From the NCBI GenBank assembly GCA_017471175.1, contig JAFUVS010000004.1, positions 1-64,000 of the forward strand: a DNA stretch of 64,000 nucleotides. Direction: 5' to 3'. This document shows, in pieces, positions 53,694 through 62,432 of the stretch (position 1 is its first letter; each line of letters opens with the position of its first letter). A model generated the notes under the pieces. It did no database searches and had not been told where the DNA came from. It saw nothing but the letters and a program-made list of their open reading frames with translations. This stretch comes from Paludibacteraceae bacterium. Its GTDB lineage: Bacteria; Bacteroidota; Bacteroidia; Bacteroidales; Paludibacteraceae. The position numbers were made by a program, and so were the translations under genes.

Positions 53694-56357
53694 ATGAAAA
53701 GAAGAACGATTGGGAAGATTGCTTTCGCGGCATTTCTGCTTTTAGTACTGAATGTGCAGTTGTACGCAGTGGTTGCCAAACCCGGCACAGGTCTGTGCGG
53801 TGATGAATACAAACACTATAGGAAAGACGCAAACGGACAAGTCTTTGCGCCCTGTCGGCAGCAAAATCCGCTCCGCCGTATGCCCCAAATAGAGTCCACG
53901 TTCCCTACGCAAGGCGATGTAAGAAGTCTGGTTATTCTCGTCAATTATTCGGATGTCCGATTCTCTGTACCTAATCCCCGTGAGGCTTTTTCGGCGATGC
54001 TCAATCAGACCGGATATAGCGACAATGGCGGAACAGGTAGTGCAAGGGACTATTTTCTTGCCTCATCCAACAGCCTTTTCCGACCTACGTTTGACGTCTA
54101 TGGACCGGTGACATTGCCTAACAAGCGGGCTTATTATGGTGGAACAGACGGCGATGCGGTCAGAATGGTGATAGATGCTTGTGACCTGCTCGAAGACGAA
54201 ATCGACTGGACACTTTACGATGAGAACGGCGATGGGCAGATAGACAACATATTTGTCTATTTTGCCGGTCATAACGAGGCGGAGGGCGGTCCGGAAGAGG
54301 CTATCTGGCCGCATCGGTACTATGTCTTTACCGATAACGGCGGGCAAACAATCCGCTACTATTATAAGGGAAAAGACGGTAAGAACTACTGGCTGTGGGA
54401 CTATGCCTGTACCTCTGAATTGAGCGGCGAATATGGAACGAATATGTGCGGTATCGGCACTTTCTGCCACGAGTTCAGTCACGTACTCGGATTAGACGAC
54501 CATTACGATACAGCCAATAGCGACAACTACACCGTCGGTGCTTGGGATATAATGTGCTACGGCAACTACAATAATGAAGGGCGCACGCCGCCGTCCTATA
54601 CAGCTTTCGAGCGTTTTATGCTCGGTTGGCTCACTCCCGAACAATTGCTCGATCCGCAAGATTGTACACTTGACCCTATAGAGACATCTTATAAGGCTTA
54701 TTTGATTGCTTCTAAAAAGCATAACCTTACTGCCGCTAATCCGAATCCGATAGAGTACTGGCTCGTAGAAAACAGACAGCGGGTCGGTTGGGACGCACCC
54801 GATGGTTGTCTTGCCGGTACGGGGTTGCTCATATCGCATATCTATTGGAACAAAAAGCGGTGGGACAACAACACACCGAACAACGCCAAGCCGTTCGTCT
54901 TTGACATCTGCGAGGCGTGGTATCAGAATCCGTCTATGACCACCGGTTCGGACACCTATCCCGGTCAATACAATGTAACCCAATTTGTTCCCGCTGCAGT
55001 AAACGGAGAAGTGTTGAGTGGGCATACATTATCCAATATCCGTGTTTTTAACGGTACAACGGTTGCTTTCCATCACGGCGAAAACACCGGATCGGGGCTA
55101 TTCTTCACCCCTGAAACCCCTCCTACTATACAGAGTACGTTGTTGAATGGCAGGCGTTACGATACGGGGATGGATGTCCTCCGATTTGAGGGAAAAGGGG
55201 TTCAAGACTCGGTGGTAAATATATCCGTTAATGTCGGCCTGTTTGAGATTAGTTTGGACAGCGTCAATTGGTCAGCCTCTCTTGCCTTGCGCGTGGCTGC
55301 AGACAGTACGTGTCAGGCAACGGTCTATGTCCGTTATAAACCTGCTACTATATGCACTTCTACGGCAGCCTTGCTTTATGCGCAAACTGCCAATAGACAG
55401 CAGTTCACGCAAGTTACCGTAACGGGCGAAAGTCGGCGAGCCGTTGTCATTGAGCCTGTTCAAGCCCTTGAAGCGGATAGTATAACACCTTATGCGTTTA
55501 CTGCACAATGGGAAGCACAAGAAGATGCCGAAGAGTATTTGTTGACGGTTTATAGTGTCAAACAAGAAAAACTGACCCGCAACTTCCGACCCAATTTGCG
55601 TATGTCTAAGACGGGGACAACTTACAATACCGACCATTCGCTATTGCCTCTTACGGACTTAAGTGTGGCAGTCACGCAGACATATAGTTCAGACAAGAAT
55701 GATTATAGAGGTTGTGTATTGATAGATGCATTGACAGGTGACCAACAGTGGAAACGTGTGGACAGCATAGCCGTGCGCTCGCTCAGCGGCACGGTGCAAC
55801 GTGACTATACATTCTCCCTTGAGCAAGACTATCATCGATTCCGCCTTACCTATCGTACCTTGAGCGGAAGCCATAGTGTAACCCTTTCTTCACTTTCATA
55901 TACGCTCTCGGCGCAACCCGTTTACGTGTTTGCAGATACGGCTGTAGTTATTTCTGCTCCTGCTACCGAATATGTAGTCAATAACTTGCAGGCAGGTACG
56001 GAGTATTACTATGTAGTGCGTGCAGCGGAAGAGAAAGGTTGTGAACGACACGTTACTGATCCGGGGAACAGCGTACAGGTACGCACCGTTCATGCACCCG
56101 CTAAAAAAGGTCAGTTTATAGTCAGCAATCAGAATAATGTGCTAACAGCCTACCTTACCGAGCAAGCGAAAGCGAACAGCGAATTGAGGGTATTCGACAC
56201 CGCTGGAACACTGCTCTATGTCTATCCGCTTGAGGAAGGAGGAAGTACGTTTGTACTACCTACAGACGGTCTGGTTCGCGGACAAATGTATCTGGTCAAG
56301 TATAGTGAACAGAACAAGATTTCCCGCAAAGGGCTTTGGGCTAAATTTATCTACTAA
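53694..56357 (+). CDS. secreted M6 family metalloprotease
   Basis: This 887-residue secreted protease has a signal peptide (FAAFLLLVLNVQLYAVVA) and an M6 catalytic domain with HEFSHVLGLDD (zinc ligands His259, His263 and Asp269; catalytic Glu260). The Met-turn region is GAWDIMCYGNY. A calcium-loop-like YDENGDGQIDN precedes it. After about residue 470 come beta-rich domains, including a fibronectin III-like part (YAFTAQWEAQEDAEEYLLTV). The C-terminal tail (SELRVFDTAGTLLYVYPL...MYLVKYS) resembles type IX sorting domains but ends in WAKFIY. It begins a six-gene operon with housekeeping genes, which is an odd setting for an exoprotease. Confidence 0.88.
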   Translation: MKRRTIGKIAFAAFLLLVLNVQLYAVVAKPGTGLCGDEYKHYRKDANGQVFAPCRQQNPLRRMPQIESTFPTQGDVRSLVILVNYSDVRFSVPNPREAFSAMLNQTGYSDNGGTGSARDYFLASSNSLFRPTFDVYGPVTLPNKRAYYGGTDGDAVRMVIDACDLLEDEIDWTLYDENGDGQIDNIFVYFAGHNEAEGGPEEAIWPHRYYVFTDNGGQTIRYYYKGKDGKNYWLWDYACTSELSGEYGTNMCGIGTFCHEFSHVLGLDDHYDTANSDNYTVGAWDIMCYGNYNNEGRTPPSYTAFERFMLGWLTPEQLLDPQDCTLDPIETSYKAYLIASKKHNLTAANPNPIEYWLVENRQRVGWDAPDGCLAGTGLLISHIYWNKKRWDNNTPNNAKPFVFDICEAWYQNPSMTTGSDTYPGQYNVTQFVPAAVNGEVLSGHTLSNIRVFNGTTVAFHHGENTGSGLFFTPETPPTIQSTLLNGRRYDTGMDVLRFEGKGVQDSVVNISVNVGLFEISLDSVNWSASLALRVAADSTCQATVYVRYKPATICTSTAALLYAQTANRQQFTQVTVTGESRRAVVIEPVQALEADSITPYAFTAQWEAQEDAEEYLLTVYSVKQEKLTRNFRPNLRMSKTGTTYNTDHSLLPLTDLSVAVTQTYSSDKNDYRGCVLIDALTGDQQWKRVDSIAVRSLSGTVQRDYTFSLEQDYHRFRLTYRTLSGSHSVTLSSLSYTLSAQPVYVFADTAVVISAPATEYVVNNLQAGTEYYYVVRAAEEKGCERHVTDPGNSVQVRTVHAPAKKGQFIVSNQNNVLTAYLTEQAKANSELRVFDTAGTLLYVYPLEEGGSTFVLPTDGLVRGQMYLVKYSEQNKISRKGLWAKFIY

Positions 56358-56375
56358 AATTAACGTTTCGCTATT

Positions 56376-57422
56376 ATGTATCCGAAACAAATCATAGATG
56401 CCTTGCGCCACGTACGTTACCCCGGTACGGGCAAAGACCTGATAGAAAGCGGTATGCTTGAAGACGATGTACGAATCAGCGGATTTGATGTTCACTTTTC
56501 GCTCATCTTCGACAAGGATACCGACCCGTTCCTTAAGTCGGTCATACGAGCCGCTGAAGTTGCCGTACAGACGTATGTGGACTCGAATGCCACCGTGCAT
56601 ATCCATCCCAAATTCCGGCAAGTGCAGCATACGGAAGACCCAACGGAACGCTCTCTGCAAGCCAAACATATCATAGCCGTCCATTCCGGCAAGGGCGGAG
56701 TAGGGAAGTCCACCGTGGCGGCTAATCTGGCTATCGCTTTGGCGCAAAGAGGGCTGAGAGTGGGTATTTTAGATGCCGATATTCACGGACCGAGCCTGCC
56801 CAAGATGTTTCATACGGAGGACTGTCGTCCCTATGCAGTGGAAGAGAATGGTCGCTCTCTCATTCAACCCATTGAGCAATACGGAATTAGAATGCTCAGT
56901 ATCGGTTTTTTCGTAGATGCAGACCAAGGTTTGATTTGGCGAGGAGGAATGGCAAGTAATGCCATTAAGCAACTCATTAACGATGCCGCGTGGGGCGAGT
57001 TAGACTATTTTCTTATCGATCTCCCTCCCGGCACGGCGGATGTACACTTGACATTGCTTCAGACACTGCCGCTGACAGGGGCTATTGTGGTAACAACTCC
57101 GCAGCCCGTTGCGCTGACCGATGCACGAAAGGGTATCTCGATGTTCCGTAACGAAAAGGTAAACGTTCCGATTCTCGGTATTATCGAAAATATGGCGTGG
57201 TTCACGCCCGCCGAGTTGCCGCAGAACAAATACTATATCTTCGGCAAGGATGGCGGCAAGGACCTTGCAGCCGAACTTTCCGTTCCATTGCTCGGGCAGA
57301 TACCATTGGTTCAGTCTATCCGCGAGAGCGGCGATAACGGCGCGCCCATCGTGTTGCAGAAGGGACATCCGGCAGCCGTTTATTTTGACAATATAGCCGC
57401 TCGTATAGAAGAAACCCAATGA
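56376..57422 (+). CDS. Mrp/NBP35 family P-loop ATPase
   Basis: This 348-residue protein of the Mrp (ApbC) family is thought to carry or assemble Fe-S clusters. It has an N-terminal MIP18-like domain (residues 1-75), then the deviant Walker A GKGGVGKS (105-112). LDADIHGPSLPKM and LIDLPPGTADVHL follow. The classical C-terminal CxxC that binds the cluster is absent: the protein has a single cysteine (in TEDCRP), and the expected site reads ENMAWFTPAELPQNKYYIF. It starts 18 bases after the M6 protease and overlaps the MATE gene by four bases. Confidence 0.92.
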   Translation: MYPKQIIDALRHVRYPGTGKDLIESGMLEDDVRISGFDVHFSLIFDKDTDPFLKSVIRAAEVAVQTYVDSNATVHIHPKFRQVQHTEDPTERSLQAKHIIAVHSGKGGVGKSTVAANLAIALAQRGLRVGILDADIHGPSLPKMFHTEDCRPYAVEENGRSLIQPIEQYGIRMLSIGFFVDADQGLIWRGGMASNAIKQLINDAAWGELDYFLIDLPPGTADVHLTLLQTLPLTGAIVVTTPQPVALTDARKGISMFRNEKVNVPILGIIENMAWFTPAELPQNKYYIFGKDGGKDLAAELSVPLLGQIPLVQSIRESGDNGAPIVLQKGHPAAVYFDNIAARIEETQ

Positions 57423-58795
57423 CACGTTCCGCTTCCCTCAAAGCCACCGAATTGGGTACACAGCCCATCCGAATCCTGCTTTTTAAGTATGCTTTGCCCG
57501 CCATCATCGCGATGACGGCAAGTTCGCTGTACAACATAGTGGATAGCATATTTATCGGACACGGATGCGGACCGTTGGCTCTCTCCGGACTGACTGTTGC
57601 TAAGCCGATGATGGACATCTGTGCCGCTTTCGGAAGCTTTGTCGGTGTAGGAGCATCCACGTTGGTTGCTATTTTCCTCGGTGAAAAAAACTATGAGCAC
57701 GCGGGAAGGACGTTGGGAAACGTCATTGTTCTCAATATTATTTTGAGTGCCGTTGTGATGGTAGTCGGGTTAGTGTGGCTTGAACCGATTTTGCGTGCGT
57801 TCGGCGGCGGCGCGGACACGTTGCCCTATGCGCGCGACTATATGGAAATCATCCTTTACGGCAATGTGGTTACGCATATCTATTTCGGGTTGAACAATAT
57901 GTTGCGCTCTATGGGGCATCCTAAAACCAGTATGGCTGCCACCATCGTTGCTGTCAGTGTCAATATATTGTTGGATCCGATTTTTATTTTTGTACTGGAT
58001 ATGGGCGTTCGCGGTGCTGCTTTGGCAACCGTCATATCACAAATAATAGCCGTCATTTGGCAATTCATCATCTTTTGCAATCCGCACGAGTTGATTCATT
58101 TCAAAAAAGGTATATGGCGGCTTGACCGGCAGATAACGCTTCGCTCGTTTGCTATAGGTACATCTCCATTCCTTATGAACATTGCGCATTGTCTTGTAGT
58201 GGTAATCATCAATCGCCAGTTGGTGCGCTTCGGAGGCGATATGGCGTTGGCTGCCTACGGAATTATCAACCGCTTCACGTTCGTTTTTGCGATGATAGTG
58301 ATGGGACTCAATCAAGGTATGCAACCCATAGTGGGTTACAATTACGGGGCAAAGCAGTACCCGCGTATGCTTCGTGCATTCGAGTTGACCGCTTTCTGCG
58401 CCTCTGTTGTAATGGGGATTGTCTTTATTCTCGGCGAATGTACACCCGTGTGGATGACACGTATTTTTACTCACGATGCGGGGTTGATTGACGCTACTCT
58501 TATCCCGATGCGAATCCTTTGTTGCTCGATGTGGTTAGTGGGATTCCAGATGGTGACGGGTAATTTCTTTACCTCCATCGGGATGGCAGGGAAAGCCATC
58601 TTTTTGAGTCTCACCCGACAGGTCATTTACCTCATTCCGTTGTCGCTGTTGTTGCCGGTTGTTTTTTCCGACCCGCTGTCCGGAGTGTGGTGGAGTTTGC
58701 CTGTAAGCGATGCGCTTTCCGCGCTCACCGCTGCTGTCATCCTGTGGCGGACGATGCCACAGTTCAAACTTGCGAAACCCCAATCAACAGACTGA
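57419..58795 (+). CDS. MATE family efflux transporter
   Basis: This 458-residue protein has about 12 membrane helices and the MATE pattern (PAIIAMTASSLYNIVDSIFIGHGCGPLALSGLTVAKPMM, split over helix 1-2; LNNMLRSMGHPKTSMAA; GLNQGMQPIVGYNYGA). It probably exports cationic compounds by Na+ or H+ antiport. It starts within the mrp stop codon (ATGA). Confidence 0.92.
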   Translation: MTRSASLKATELGTQPIRILLFKYALPAIIAMTASSLYNIVDSIFIGHGCGPLALSGLTVAKPMMDICAAFGSFVGVGASTLVAIFLGEKNYEHAGRTLGNVIVLNIILSAVVMVVGLVWLEPILRAFGGGADTLPYARDYMEIILYGNVVTHIYFGLNNMLRSMGHPKTSMAATIVAVSVNILLDPIFIFVLDMGVRGAALATVISQIIAVIWQFIIFCNPHELIHFKKGIWRLDRQITLRSFAIGTSPFLMNIAHCLVVVIINRQLVRFGGDMALAAYGIINRFTFVFAMIVMGLNQGMQPIVGYNYGAKQYPRMLRAFELTAFCASVVMGIVFILGECTPVWMTRIFTHDAGLIDATLIPMRILCCSMWLVGFQMVTGNFFTSIGMAGKAIFLSLTRQVIYLIPLSLLLPVVFSDPLSGVWWSLPVSDALSALTAAVILWRTMPQFKLAKPQSTD

Positions 58796-58820
58796 TTAAG
58801 CATATTTATTCACATAAGAT

Positions 58821-59132
58821 ATGAACGAATTTTTAGAAATAGAAGAAGAGGTGCTGAAAATGCTCAAAACCGTCTTCGACCCCGAAATACCCGTCAATGT
58901 ATATGACCTTGGACTAATCTACAAGGTAGATATACAGGGTGATACGTGTAATATCGAAATGACGCTGACTGCTCCGGGATGTCCGGCTGCCGATTTTCTC
59001 GTGGAGGATATTCGTCAGAAAGTAGGAACGGTAAAGGGTATTAACACCGTGAATGTAGAGATTGTTTTTGAGCCGGAGTGGACGCAAGACCGAATGTCGG
59101 AAGAAGCTAAACTTGAATTAGGATTTCTCTAA
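58821..59132 (+). CDS. MIP18 family (DUF59) iron-sulfur assembly protein
   Basis: This 103-residue stand-alone MIP18 family protein, similar to SufT/PaaD-type assembly factors, has VFDPEIPVNVYDLGLIYKVD and MTLTAPGCPAADFLVEDI with the conserved cysteine. It probably helps deliver Fe-S clusters, together with the Mrp-type ATPase two genes upstream. It lies 25 bases after the MATE gene and 12 bases before lpxH. Confidence 0.9.
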   Translation: MNEFLEIEEEVLKMLKTVFDPEIPVNVYDLGLIYKVDIQGDTCNIEMTLTAPGCPAADFLVEDIRQKVGTVKGINTVNVEIVFEPEWTQDRMSEEAKLELGFL

Positions 59133-59144
59133 TAAAACGATCCT

Positions 59145-59957
59145 ATGATTTACTTTTTAAGCGATGCACACCTCGGTTCGCGCGTCATTTCCGACCCCGA
59201 AGCACACCAACGGCGATTAGTCCGTCTCTTGGAGCAGATGGCAAAGGATGCCGAAGAGATTTTTCTGCTTGGCGATATGTTCGACTTTTGGTACGAATAT
59301 ATATTCGAGAGACATCAGTGGACCGACCAACAGGGTAATTGGCATCTTCCAAGCGGAAAACAGCAGTATCTTCCCTTTGTACGTACACTCCGGCGACTGA
59401 CCGACCAGGGAATAAAGGTTCATTATTTCATCGGCAATCACGATATTTGGACATTTGGTGATTTGGAACGCAATACGGGAGTGATGGTTCATCGTCAACC
59501 GCAATCGTTTGAGAGGCAGGGAAAACAACTTTTCCTTGCACACGGTGACGGATTGGTGCCACAAGACTTTATGAGTCGCCTGCCGAAGGATATACAGAAG
59601 CGTATCAAGCGCTTTATGCACCTGCGTGCGTTCTTCCATCACCCGTTGCCGCAGTTCCTTTTCCGCCTGCTTCCACCCGCTTGGGGAGATGCTTTCGGCT
59701 ACGAATGGGCAAGACGAAGTCGACTGAAAGAACTGCGACATCCGTTCCCCTACAAAGGGGATGACAAAGAGGAGTTAGTGCTATGGGCAAACGAACACAG
59801 GCAGTACGACTTCTGTGTGTTCGGACATCGGCACGTGGTGCTGAATTTATGCCGTGTGGGTCTGCCTGATGTCATCATACTCGGTGACTTCTTTCAGCAG
59901 TTCACCTATGCACAAATGAAAGACGGACAAATAGAAATAAAGAAACTAACCGAATAA
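59145..59957 (+). CDS. lpxH: UDP-2,3-diacylglucosamine diphosphatase
   Basis: LpxH hydrolyses UDP-2,3-diacylglucosamine in lipid A synthesis. The 270-residue metallophosphoesterase has SDAHLGS (Asp7, His9), LGDMFDFW (Asp44), IGNHD (97-100), LAHGDG and FGHRHV. The DMFDFW segment and length support LpxH over other phosphoesterases. It is part of the operon from 53694 to 60789. Confidence 0.9.
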   Translation: MIYFLSDAHLGSRVISDPEAHQRRLVRLLEQMAKDAEEIFLLGDMFDFWYEYIFERHQWTDQQGNWHLPSGKQQYLPFVRTLRRLTDQGIKVHYFIGNHDIWTFGDLERNTGVMVHRQPQSFERQGKQLFLAHGDGLVPQDFMSRLPKDIQKRIKRFMHLRAFFHHPLPQFLFRLLPPAWGDAFGYEWARRSRLKELRHPFPYKGDDKEELVLWANEHRQYDFCVFGHRHVVLNLCRVGLPDVIILGDFFQQFTYAQMKDGQIEIKKLTE

Positions 59958-59970
59958 ATCACACCAAACA

Positions 59971-60789
59971 ATGCATACGCGACAAGAACAACTGCAAGCC
60001 TTTGACCGCTTGCTTACCGTAATGAATGACCTTCGGGAGAAATGCCCGTGGGATCGAAAGCAAACTTTTGAAAGCCTGCGCCAAAATACCATAGAGGAAG
60101 CTAATGAACTGAGCGCGGCTATCATAAAGCAGGATATGACCGAAATAAGCAAGGAACTGGGCGATGTATTGCTGCATATTATCTTCTATGCCAAAATAGC
60201 CTCGGAAACAGAACAATTTGATATAGCGGATGTGTGCAATCGCCTCTGCGACAAACTTATTTTCCGCCATCCGCACGTCTATGGACAAGAAGCCGCTTCC
60301 AATGCCGAAGAAGTGTCTAAACTATGGGAACAGGTCAAACTCAAAGAGAAGGACGGCAATCATACCGTTTTAGGCGGAATACCCGACTCCCTGCCCGCTC
60401 TCGTCAAAGCCTATCGTATTCAGGACAAAGCTTCCAACGTCGGGTTTGACTGGGAACAGAAAGAAGACGTGTGGGACAAAGTAAAGGAGGAAATACACGA
60501 GTTTGAGACAGAAACAAGAGCTGCTGTTCCGCAAGGCGAAGACCCTACACCCGAACAGAAACAACGTATGGAAGGCGAATTGGGCGACCTGCTCTTCGCA
60601 CTCATCAACGTGGCACGACTATATCACCTCAAACCCGATAATGCCCTCGAACGAACCAACCAAAAATTCATTTGCCGCTTCAACTATATTGAGCAGCAGG
60701 CAAAAGAAAAAGGCAAATCTCTTAATGAGATGAGCCTTGATGAGATGGAAACGTTGTGGCAGGAGGCTAAAACACAAACTAACTACTAA
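59971..60789 (+). CDS. mazG: nucleoside triphosphate pyrophosphohydrolase MazG
   Basis: MazG hydrolyses NTPs to NMP and pyrophosphate. The 272-residue protein has two related helical domains. The first has CPWDRKQTFESLRQNTIEEANEL and EISKELGDVLLHIIF. The second has KEEIHEFETETRA and ELGDLLFALINVARL. The ExxE...ExxD metal residues are present in both. It is last in the operon, 13 bases after lpxH, and ends just before the minus-strand tRNA-Leu. Confidence 0.94.
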   Translation: MHTRQEQLQAFDRLLTVMNDLREKCPWDRKQTFESLRQNTIEEANELSAAIIKQDMTEISKELGDVLLHIIFYAKIASETEQFDIADVCNRLCDKLIFRHPHVYGQEAASNAEEVSKLWEQVKLKEKDGNHTVLGGIPDSLPALVKAYRIQDKASNVGFDWEQKEDVWDKVKEEIHEFETETRAAVPQGEDPTPEQKQRMEGELGDLLFALINVARLYHLKPDNALERTNQKFICRFNYIEQQAKEKGKSLNEMSLDEMETLWQEAKTQTNY

Positions 60790-60802
60790 AAGTTGCTGAT
60801 AG

Positions 60803-60882
60803 TGCGGCATATAGGACTCGAACCTACACTCTTGCGAACCAGATCCTAAGTCTGGCGCGTCTACCAATTCCGCCAATGCCGC
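60803..60882 (-). tRNA. tRNA-Leu (anticodon TAG)
   Basis: The reverse strand starts GCGGCAT and pairs with ATGCCGC. The anticodon stem CCAGA/TCTGG encloses CTTAGGA, giving anticodon TAG. The variable region is of intermediate size (about 12 bases), and the T-loop TTCGAGT follows. The discriminator is A and no CCA is encoded, unlike the tRNA-Arg in this window. Confidence 0.92.
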
Positions 60883-60905
60883 ATTGGAATCATCGTTTCA
60901 GCGCG

Positions 60906-60936
60906 CAAAAGTAAAACCAATTTTTTATTCTGCAAA
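60906..60936 (-). promoter_or_regulatory. promoter of tRNA-Leu
   Basis: On the minus strand TTTG at 60936-60933 and TACTTTTG at 60913-60906 have a 19-base spacer. The tRNA 5' end is 23 bases beyond the -7 box. Confidence 0.65.
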
Positions 60937-60951
60937 ACGCAAACGCAAATT

Positions 60952-62253
60952 ATGTCCTCCTTTTTCTATCATACTTTCCCGTCGGGGCTGCGGCTTGTAT
61001 ATCGTCACGCGCCCTCGCCTGTAGCATACGCAGGCATTATGGTAGGTGCCGGTACACGCGATGAGAAGTCTGAAATCAATGGTATGGCGCACTATATTGA
61101 GCATTGCGTATTCAAGGGAGTGCTCACGCGACAAGGCAACCGATTCGTGCCTCGCACGTCATCGCAAATTATTCATCGACTTGAAGATATAGGGGCCGAA
61201 GTGAACGCCTACACCACGAAGGAAGAGACGGTCTTTTATGCCGCAACGCCCACTCCTTTTCTTCAACGAACCTTGCATCTGCTGCTTGACCTTGTACGGC
61301 GACCTACCTTCCCCAAGGAGGAAACGGACAAAGAGAAAAGCGTTATATTGGACGAGATAGAGAGTTACAACGACAGCCCGTCCGAACTCATCTACGATGA
61401 CTTTGAGAGTTTGCTTTTCAACGGGCATCCGTTAGCACTCCCCATACTCGGCACTCCCCATTCGTTACGAAGAATCAGCCGTTCTTCCGCGATGCCGCTA
61501 CAATTTATGCAGCAGTATTATCGTTTGGACAGGATGGTGGTTTTTGTGCAGACCCGTATGCCTTTCGCGCGCGTGCGTTCCATTATTGAAAAACTGCTTG
61601 AAGCAGATAGTAGTACGTATGATTCGCTTTCTTTATCGTCTGCACTAAACGATAATAACAATGCTGATTGTCATCGAATTCCTTTCAAACCGTCCTTGCA
61701 AAGTCCGCACGAGGCGGCCTATCGCCGTCATACTCACCAACTGCATCTGATGATAGGGCAACGTGCTTATCCGCTCGGAGATAAAATGCAACTACCTCTT
61801 TATCTGCTCAATAATATATTAGGAGGAGGTGCTATGTCCTCGCGACTGAATATGTCGCTGCGTGAGCAAAAAGGACTGGTCTATACCGTTGAGTCGCAAT
61901 ACACACCGCTTAGCGATACCGGTTACTGGAATATCTATATGGCTTGTGATCCTGAAGATAAGCAACAATGTTTGGAACTCATATATAAGGAACTAAGCGA
62001 ACTGATTGCAACTCCCCTGACCGGCAGCCAATTGGCGCAAGCGCTCCGTCAACTGCGCGGACAAATGGCTATCGGAGCGGAAAACAACGAAAACAATGTA
62101 TTAGCAATGGCAAAGCAGATGCTCTATTTCAATCAAGCCTATACGTGGCAACAATCTTTTGCTCAATTACAGACAGTTACGCCGAATATACTGCAACAGG
62201 TGGCTCAGGAAATCTTTTGTCCGGAACGGCTCTTTATCCTTTCGTATGAATAG
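60952..62253 (+). CDS. M16 family zinc metallopeptidase
   Basis: This 433-residue protein is a pitrilysin-type peptidase of the processing-peptidase size class. The inverted zinc motif HYIEH is at 47-51 (HxxEH). The downstream Glu lies in EKSVILDEIESYNDSP. The C-terminal inactive half has NNILGGGAMSSRLNMSLREQKGLVYTVES, whose Arg and Tyr bind peptide in the family. No signal peptide is apparent. The upstream region carries the tRNA-Leu promoter on the other strand. No clear own promoter was found. Confidence 0.92.
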   Translation: MSSFFYHTFPSGLRLVYRHAPSPVAYAGIMVGAGTRDEKSEINGMAHYIEHCVFKGVLTRQGNRFVPRTSSQIIHRLEDIGAEVNAYTTKEETVFYAATPTPFLQRTLHLLLDLVRRPTFPKEETDKEKSVILDEIESYNDSPSELIYDDFESLLFNGHPLALPILGTPHSLRRISRSSAMPLQFMQQYYRLDRMVVFVQTRMPFARVRSIIEKLLEADSSTYDSLSLSSALNDNNNADCHRIPFKPSLQSPHEAAYRRHTHQLHLMIGQRAYPLGDKMQLPLYLLNNILGGGAMSSRLNMSLREQKGLVYTVESQYTPLSDTGYWNIYMACDPEDKQQCLELIYKELSELIATPLTGSQLAQALRQLRGQMAIGAENNENNVLAMAKQMLYFNQAYTWQQSFAQLQTVTPNILQQVAQEIFCPERLFILSYE

Positions 62254-62322
62254 CGGAAAAGTGAGAAAAAGTAAGAAAAAGTATGCAAACGATAGAAAAA
62301 AGCAAAAAAAAATTGCTATCTC

Positions 62323-62353
62323 TTGTTTACAAAAAATAAATGGCTTACTTTTG
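62323..62353 (+). promoter_or_regulatory. promoter of the susC-like gene
   Basis: TTG at 62323-62325 and TACTTTTG at 62346-62353 have a 20-base spacer. The ATG is 79 bases downstream, leaving an untranslated leader of about 70 bases. Confidence 0.7.
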
Positions 62354-62432
62354 CACGCTTTTTAGCCGATAATTTTGCAGGGGAAAAGCCCGTAATTTGA
62401 CCTTAACTACAAATTATATTTATTCAACTAAC

